Below are positions 59,701 through 64,000 of a stretch of DNA of 64,000 bases, one piece after another. The translations under genes were made by a program, and so were the position numbers. The notes below the pieces were generated by a model. The model did no database searches. It saw nothing but the letters and a program-made list of their open reading frames with translations, and was not told the origin of the DNA. Numbering within the stretch: position 1 is the first letter of the stretch; each line of letters opens with the position of its first letter. Source of the DNA: Progne subis subis (taxonomy: Eukaryota > Chordata > Aves > Passeriformes > Hirundinidae); contig JAKJHU010000151.1 in the NCBI GenBank assembly GCA_022316685.1, positions 1,006,624-1,070,623 of the forward strand. The letters are read 5' to 3'.

Positions 59701-62700
59701 TTGCTTGGCAGAGGGGAGAATTCTGGGAGGGCAAATGAAAGCTTCAGTATCTACAAAAGGTAAGAAAAATAACCTCAGCCAAAAGGTCAGGCATGCCAGG
59801 ACCAGGAGAGGATGAGACCTTCAGAGAGGAACAGGCAGCCAGGGAGAATCCAGGCAGAACAGACACTCCTGGGATTGTTGGGAAAAGAGGCTGTCAACGC
59901 ATGCACATCCTCAGCACCCAAAGGAACCCGTGTGATGAACACACAGCAGAAAGGAGCAGGCAGAGGAGGAGAGATCCAACCACCTCCAGGGGCACAGAAG
60001 AGTCTGGAGCCAGGTGGAGTGGTGGGAAGGATCTTCAGACTCCAGACTCTCTACAAAGACATCCTTCATGAGCACAGAGCTGCCTGAGGTTGGCGTGAGT
60101 CCCTTGGGCCAAAGAAGATCGCAGTAGGAAGAGATGGATTCCATCTCTTCTTCCTTGACGCCCTTCTCTGCCACCGTGTTACACAGCAAAAAAGAAAAGA
60201 GGCAAGGCTTGACCTTAGTAAAAAGGCCAAAAGAGCTACAGGAAAACAGGAAAAGCAAAGGAGGAATTCGGGGTGTTGCTTTCTTTTGGCCAGGGTTGAA
60301 AGGAAAGGAAAGGCAACCCCTGCGAGGACATGCAAGGCACCAAGACACAAAGGAAACAGAAAGGGAAAAAATAAAAAAAATGGCCTAGTTCAATCCCCAA
60401 ACCAGGTCACTTGCTGATTCTCACCTGTGATGTGCTCACCTGATCTACAAGCCATGTCCACGTCCTTCTCGAAGTCGGTCTGAAAGACAGAGAACACAGA
60501 GGATGTGGTCAAAAGGGGGTGGTGAAGGACAGGAAAACCTGGAAAACGCAAAGCCCCCACTTTAATCAGTGAGGTGGGCACAGCCTTCGCCAGGAGAGGG
60601 GAGCAGAGAGATTTTTCTTGGATTTTCAAACATGGAAAACACACCACGTTCTTCCACCTGTTGGCTTTTGAATTTTATCACTGATAAAGTTGGAACATCG
60701 CTTTTCAACTGCTCATCCATTCACTGTTTCCTGGGCTGCAGATTAAAATATCTTGCTGGAACACATTTATGCACACTCCTAAAAAAAACCAGGGAACAGG
60801 TTCCTGGCCCAAACTATTTTGGATGTATCACTCCACACATAATTGTAAGTGGACTCTCCACTCTTTATTAAGAGATCTGGGGATCCTGCTGGGAATGCTC
60901 CACCCCCACTGGGCTTTCTTGTGATCTGGCACCAAGTCACATGAAGCGGGAACAAGTCTCTGCTTCTGAAACGCTTAACATATAAAATCAATGGCTCCTG
61001 CAGGCACAAAGGCTGAATAACTGTTTCAAGTGGTCTGCGCAGTCAAAGGGAGCTCCTTTCTTCTCCTGGGAGGAGTTAATCCTTTTTCTGAAGCTTTGAG
61101 CAGATAATGTTTCAAAGAACTGGATAAACTGAGTCACAGCAGGCCCTGAGCTTTCATGGAGTACTGGGGAAGATGAAGACTGGCAAAAGGTAGAAGAGTT
61201 CACTGATTATTTCTGGTATCATTTCAGAAAGTCACTTAACGTAATTGTATTAATGTGCTGAAATGAAATCCATTCGAATACTGAGAAGAATGTGAGAAAA
61301 ATCCCCATCCCCCTGGGAAAAACACTTAAATATTAGCAGGTTGAGAGCCAAGAGCCTTTAACTATTTCAGCCTTCCTGATATCAATTTCCCAGTAAATTC
61401 TTTGGGATATCAAACAAATCTGAAAAGAACAGAAGAGAAATATGACTGAGCTAACATTCGAATGGGCAAATGGGATGACACAGAAAAACATAATCTCATT
61501 TTCATGATAGGAGTTCCAGAAAGATGCAGCTGAACAGGCTGCACTAGTTCTGCTGACGAATAAATGAAAGACAGGCTTATAATTAATACCAGTCAACAAG
61601 ATTTTGCGGGGAAAACAGTTCTGCTCAGCTAATCCCCTTTTCACCAGTTGGGCAGATGAGGAGATAAACGGAAAAGGTAACAGCAAAAATGCCATCCTGC
61701 AAAAGCTTTTGATTTCTTTGGTGGTTTTACAACGAAATAACATTGTACCCCTCTAAAAATACCAGTGAGGAGTCATCACTCACAGCCAGATTCTGCAGCC
61801 TTTTTCTGCTGGAGTGTGAGGAAAAGTGATTGTAAGCTCCCTGCTCCTCCACACACCTATCAGCAGCGCAGGAGGAAATGGAGCATCGCTAAAAAAAACG
61901 TAGCTGACACAGAATTCTGACAATGAATGGAAATGTGGAGTTGTACAGAGATGCAAAACCCTGAACCTTGGGATGGTGACAACTGACCAAAATATACAGG
62001 ATCCACTTTTTTTAATTCAGGATGCTGAGACTCTGGAGGGGGTTATGTAAATAATCTGAAGGCACGTGATTTACAGAGGGAGAATAAAAAAGCTCTGGGT
62101 GTTAACTTATGGAAAAGAAGATCGAGACTGGGTGTGAATATGTTGTCTATTACTGAAGAAGCCAAAGCACCAAGCATGCGAGGGGCCCTCTAATTACCCA
62201 CAATTAGGCAGAGCGAGAACCTGTCTGAAAACGAGAATACTCCGCATTTAAATGAGAAATGAGACGCCTGCTTTTAGCAAACACCACCGAGATGTGGGGG
62301 AATTAAACCTCTGCTGATGCCCTGACTCCAAGATTGTGCTGTTTGAAATGAGGCCTCGCACCCCGGTGATGAAAACTCCTCAGCACAGGAGTGACTGGAA
62401 AAAGACATCACTGGGTTGTGCTGTAGTTCCAATATTAAGCAGGAGCTTTTGGAAGTTGCTCAGATCCTCTGGTTCTCCTGATAACTTTATCATAAACTCT
62501 GAAATTAAATGTTTCTTGCATGAACTACATCGCAACAGTGGAGCAGATGTAGGGCGGAAGCCCCACAGCTTATTCCTTTAGTGTTTGCAAAGGACTTACA
62601 CAACAAGACCACAATTTACAGAGCTTAAACTATTCCCAGTGAAGCAAAGCATGCTTTTAAGAGAAAAAAAATCCTTCTGAGACAGCATTTTTATGATAAT

Positions 62701-63165
62701 AACCCAATAGACTGCGATTAAAACAGTACTAAATTACTACTTCCTAGCTCCAGCCAGGACAAGACAGCTTGATTGGGATAAAAGGGTCTGGAAGATATGG
62801 GAGGTGTATTTTGGTTCTTTATTTTCCTGGGAAAGAAGGATCTCACCAAGATGCCTGCAAAACCCGGTGTGCAAGTCTGAGAACATTAAAATTACAACGC
62901 GACACCCCAGATTTGTGTGAGAAACTCCATTTTAAGTGCTGTGTTTGCTCAAGAAAATGTTTAAAGGGAATGAGAAGGGTGAATTCAGGATCTGATGGCA
63001 GAGCCCTCAGTTATGAGTCAAAAATTCCCAAAAACTCCCTACTAAATGGGAAGTGGGAGATTTCCCTACCATCAGCTGCGCGTGTCCGTTCTGAAATGAC
63101 CCCCCTGAGTCTCCATTCCCTTCCTCCTGACGATCCACAACCCGGCACTTCACAGCATCCTGGAC
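40689..63165 (-). CDS. ADGRB1: Adhesion G protein-coupled receptor B1 (BAI1), cytoplasmic tail, six exons
   Basis: This is the 3' end of the coding sequence of BAI1. BAI1 is a neuronal and glial adhesion GPCR that acts at the plasma membrane in phosphatidylserine recognition, ELMO/DOCK-Rac signalling and synapse organisation. The exons are 63070-63165, 60440-60479, 56110-56786, 55444-55479, 54717-54821 and 40689-40886. Their phases join exactly to give 383 residues plus a TGA stop. Landmarks in order are [13 protein letters not shown] just after the expected seventh membrane helix, [101 protein letters not shown] and the terminal PDZ ligand QTEV. These were matched to BAI1 from memory of the mammalian protein; the paralogues ADGRB2 and ADGRB3 fit less well. 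Every junction has AG acceptor and GT donor dinucleotides. The receptor core lies outside the window. The mammalian proline-rich stretch is missing. Confidence 0.88.
41190..41455 (+). mobile_element. CR1 LINE fragment in ADGRB1 last intron
   Basis: 'gcgacaggacaagggcgtga' to 'tcccttccaacccaaccc', sense on the plus strand and therefore antisense to ADGRB1. Confidence 0.92.
44761..44815 (+). repeat. (AAAAC)n microsatellite
   Basis: About ten AAAAC units with one longer A run. Confidence 0.9.
45034..45060 (+). repeat. (AAAAC)n microsatellite, short
   Basis: About five units, 220 bases from the longer tract of the same unit. Confidence 0.85.
45415..46000 (-). mobile_element. CR1 LINE, longer copy in ADGRB1 last intron
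   Basis: Starts 'aaatcacagaaccgtttggg' and can be followed through 'ttctcttccccaggctgaac', 'cctctgatcatcctagtgc' and 'ggtggggtctgaccagagcag', about 590 bp. Confidence 0.92.
47682..48000 (-). mobile_element. CR1 LINE fragment in ADGRB1 last intron
   Basis: 'tagaatcagggaatggattg' to 'gaaggatttctttctaatat' and 'cccttgtgctgtggctcc'. Confidence 0.92.
48230..48403 (+). mobile_element. CR1 LINE fragment in ADGRB1 last intron, inverted to its neighbour
   Basis: 'cccagagaagctgtggctgc' to 'accattccgtgattctatg'. It lies 230 bases from the reverse copy at 47682-48000 and shares about 170 bases with it in inverted orientation. Confidence 0.93.
49960..50215 (-). mobile_element. CR1 LINE fragment in ADGRB1 last intron
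   Basis: 'attccagaatggtttgggtt' to 'cttccccaatatctcattta' region. Confidence 0.9.
50838..51083 (+). mobile_element. CR1 LINE fragment in ADGRB1 last intron
   Basis: 'ggattggacaagaggaaatg' to 'caaccacaatgattctgtg', the same subfamily as 12235-12488. Confidence 0.85.
52957..53400 (-). mobile_element. CR1 LINE fragment in ADGRB1 last intron
   Basis: 'catggaatcaccgaggttgg' to 'ttctccaggctgagtccc' and 'tttgttgcccttctctcc', the subfamily with 'agggatggtgactccacc'. Confidence 0.9.
53787..54245 (-). mobile_element. CR1 LINE fragment in ADGRB1 last intron
   Basis: 'caggatcacagaatggtttg' to 'ctctccaggctgaacaatcc' and 'gaaccttcacggccttgtc'. Confidence 0.92.
54258..54297 (+). repeat. 40-bp repeat unit, copy 1
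   Basis: This 40-base stretch around ATCACAGGTGATCAGCTG and ACAAATAACCT recurs with two mismatches at 57351-57390. It lies just beyond the truncated end of the CR1 at 53787-54245 and is not part of the CR1 sequence I know. Confidence 0.7.
54717..54821 (-). CDS. ADGRB1: ADGRB1 tail exon 5 of 6 in window
   Basis: This 105-nt exon (35 codons) has phase 0 on both sides. It encodes a highly charged stretch from [17 protein letters not shown] through LQHAEKEKE to TTDSK, which looks like an amphipathic or coiled-coil helix. In mammalian BAI1 the basic RKR in this region lies in the part of the tail that binds ELMO (established for the family). The acceptor is tttgctccag and the donor is gtcagt. Confidence 0.92.
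55444..55479 (-). CDS. ADGRB1: ADGRB1 tail exon 4 of 6 in window (36-nt microexon)
   Basis: This 36-nt microexon encodes exactly [12 protein letters not shown], with phase 0 on both sides. The acceptor is cgaatacccag and the donor is gtgagt. It is too short for ordinary ORF scanning and was found from the conserved motif. Because it is a multiple of three, it could be skipped without a frameshift. Confidence 0.9.
55614..55735 (-). mobile_element. CR1 LINE fragment between ADGRB1 exons
   Basis: 'ttgaatcatttatgttcgaa' to 'ttgctccaagccctgtcc', in the 630-bp intron before the 36-nt microexon. Confidence 0.88.
56110..56786 (-). CDS. ADGRB1: ADGRB1 tail exon 3 of 6 in window (large tail exon)
   Basis: This exon is 677 nt. 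It starts with the last two bases of a valine codon and ends on a codon boundary after SMSSLE. It encodes 225 full residues, beginning [15 protein letters not shown] and containing the conserved blocks [49 protein letters not shown] and [13 protein letters not shown]. After KSPPREP, where mammals have a long proline-rich stretch, this gene has a run of five glutamines (codons at 56239-56253) and a Ser/Asn-rich segment. The acceptor is gtctccccag and the donor is gtgagc. The frame stays open into the following intron as far as 55732. Confidence 0.92.
57224..57300 (-). mobile_element. CR1 LINE fragment in ADGRB1 intron
   Basis: 'acagaatcatcaaatggcct' and 'aaaagatcatcgagttccag', a short 3' end. 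Confidence 0.82.
57351..57390 (+). repeat. 40-bp repeat unit, copy 2
   Basis: Same orientation as copy 1 and 3.1 kb to its right. The two copies flank ADGRB1 exons 3 to 5 of this window. Confidence 0.7.
57647..57678 (+). repeat. (AAAAC)n microsatellite, short
   Basis: About six CAAAA units. Confidence 0.85.
59000..59560 (+). repeat. Degenerate GATA/GACA and GAAA purine-rich tract
   Basis: About 560 bases built from GATAAAT, GACAGA, ATAGATAG and then GGAAAGAAAG units, with few pyrimidines on the plus strand. On the ADGRB1 transcript it would be pyrimidine-rich. Confidence 0.75.
60440..60479 (-). CDS. ADGRB1: ADGRB1 tail exon 2 of 6 in window (40-nt small exon)
   Basis: This small exon encodes [13 protein letters not shown] plus the first base of a valine codon that is completed by the next exon. 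The acceptor is a pyrimidine-rich tract ending ctttcag and the donor is gtgagc. It begins in phase 0 and ends in phase 1, so skipping it alone would shift the frame. The reading frame and sequence continue exactly into the 677-nt exon. Confidence 0.88.
60480..63069 (-). other. ADGRB1: ADGRB1 intron, no recognised repeats
   Basis: This intron of about 2.6 kb lies between the first two tail exons. I recognise no CR1 or LTR in it, which is unusual for this window. AT-rich stretches with TAATTA/AATTAG cores near 62190-62210 could be regulatory, but nothing in the sequence proves it. Confidence 0.6.
63070..63165 (-). CDS. ADGRB1: ADGRB1 tail exon 1 of 6 in window
   Basis: This exon is 96 nt (32 codons) and starts and ends on codon boundaries. 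It encodes a stretch from [13 protein letters not shown] to GHAQLM, which follows directly after transmembrane helix 7 in BAI1. The acceptor is ttcctgcag and the donor is gtaggg. Cysteine in VKCRV is a possible palmitoylation site by analogy with other GPCRs; that is inference. The preceding exon, carrying the membrane helices, is not in the 835 bases to the right edge. Confidence 0.9.
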
Positions 63166-64000
63166 CTGCAGGAACAGATCGGCAAAGGTCGGAGTCAGAC
63201 TGATCAAACCACGTTAAAATCTGCTGAAATCCAAAATAAAAATATATAATAAAAATATAATATAAAAATAAAAGTAAAAATATATAATAAAAATAGCCCA
63301 TGTTAGATAAAAAGGACACAGATCCTGCTTTAGCAGCACCCAGGCATTTCTTTCACATGGTTTATGTGTTACATATTTCACACACTGAAGAGCAACTCGG
63401 AGGTTTTCCAACAATCCCGGGTCACTGCCCAGGTTGCCTTTATTCCCTTGATTTATACAGTCAGGAATAAAAATGTCCTTTATTTTGCAGCTTGCAATAT
63501 GTTTACAGTAAATGCTCCTGCATTAATCATTGTATTGGTGTCTGCAAAGTCTGATTACAGTCCTGTAATAAAAATCTGATACCAAACTCACTGAAATAAT
63601 TGGAAAAAAAAATAACAAAAAATCCCGGTGACTGCAATGGGAGTTAAATGCAGACTCATATTCATAATGCAATTAGTGGAAGGAGTCTCAGCCAAGCCAG
63701 TGGTGTAATTCCATTGATTTCATTGGCCTGACATAAGAAATTAATCTGTTTTACTTAATTTAAAGGAACTGTAAGAAGATAAAATGAATATTGAAAAAAA
63801 AGCCCCTTCCTGCCTCAGTTATTAATAGTCTCTCCACTCTGTAGGATGAAAAGAATAAAAGAAACATAAAAGATTCGTCCTTTTCTTCCCTGATGTAATT
63901 CACCATTTTAAAACTCCACAGGGAGGCTGAAGAGAATCTCCTCAATTTCCTTGTCTGGTTATTGCTGGTTGCACTTCCTAGCTGGAACATCAAGGTGTTA
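63166..64000 (-). other. ADGRB1: ADGRB1 intron, cut by the window edge
   Basis: This sequence lies upstream of the first tail exon on the minus strand. It contains AT-rich simple sequence at 63236-63300 (repeats of ATAAAAATATA type). I find no exon of the membrane domain here. Confidence 0.7.

Larger units (their letters stand above)
56787..60439 (-). other. ADGRB1: ADGRB1 intron, with a degenerate GATA/GACA purine tract
   Basis: This is the intron between the 40-nt and 677-nt exons. It carries a CR1 fragment at 57224-57300, an AAAAC repeat at 57647-57678 and a long A/G-rich stretch at about 59000-59560. I see no coding sequence in it. Confidence 0.8.

Noticed and set aside
61333..61743. 136-codon minus-strand ORF in an ADGRB1 intron
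   Set aside because: It has no BAI1 similarity, no splice signals at useful positions and no domain; the known exons join without it.

Overview
This window looks like bird genomic DNA, probably from a passerine. More than thirty CR1 LINE fragments are scattered through it, recognisable by the tail that reads as the reverse of ATTCTATG repeats followed by 'ggtttgggttggaaggga'. LTRs and a provirus of an avian class III (ERVL-like) retrovirus are also present. The base composition, long poly(A) runs and low gene density fit an avian macrochromosome. There are no bacterial-type genes, no CRISPR and no recognisable tRNA or rRNA genes.

The only host gene I can support is ADGRB1 (BAI1, brain-specific angiogenesis inhibitor 1), on the minus strand from 63165 down to its stop codon at 40689. 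Six exons with canonical splice sites and matching phases (96, 40, 677, 36, 105 and 198 nt) encode the complete cytoplasmic tail of this adhesion GPCR, 383 residues, ending in the PDZ ligand QTEV. The seven-transmembrane part and the ectodomain lie beyond the right edge of the window. The last intron is about 13.8 kb long. The 3' UTR runs leftward from 40688; candidate poly(A) signals lie at 40592-40602, 39540-39545 and 38099-38104.

The left part (1 to about 38000) is intergenic DNA downstream of ADGRB1 and is built largely from mobile elements. At 16212-22507 lies a nearly full-length env-less ERVL-like provirus. Its two LTRs are about 97 percent identical, it has a tRNA-Lys-like primer-binding site, and its gag-pro-pol is broken by stops and frameshifts. 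An intact 183-codon ORF with membrane-like segments sits between the primer-binding site and gag; I do not recognise it. A solo LTR of a related family lies at about 30225-30976, and three LTR-like elements in minus orientation cluster at 33.4-36.9 kb. A short LTR-like repeat occurs twice (4045-4407 and 5485-5901), the first copy inserted inside a CR1.

The most interesting points are the unexplained pre-gag ORF, the absence from the bird ADGRB1 tail of the proline-rich segment known in mammals, two frame-neutral small exons in that tail, a 40-bp near-identical repeat flanking those exons, and the twice-occurring LTR-like repeat. I found no clearly new multi-gene system.
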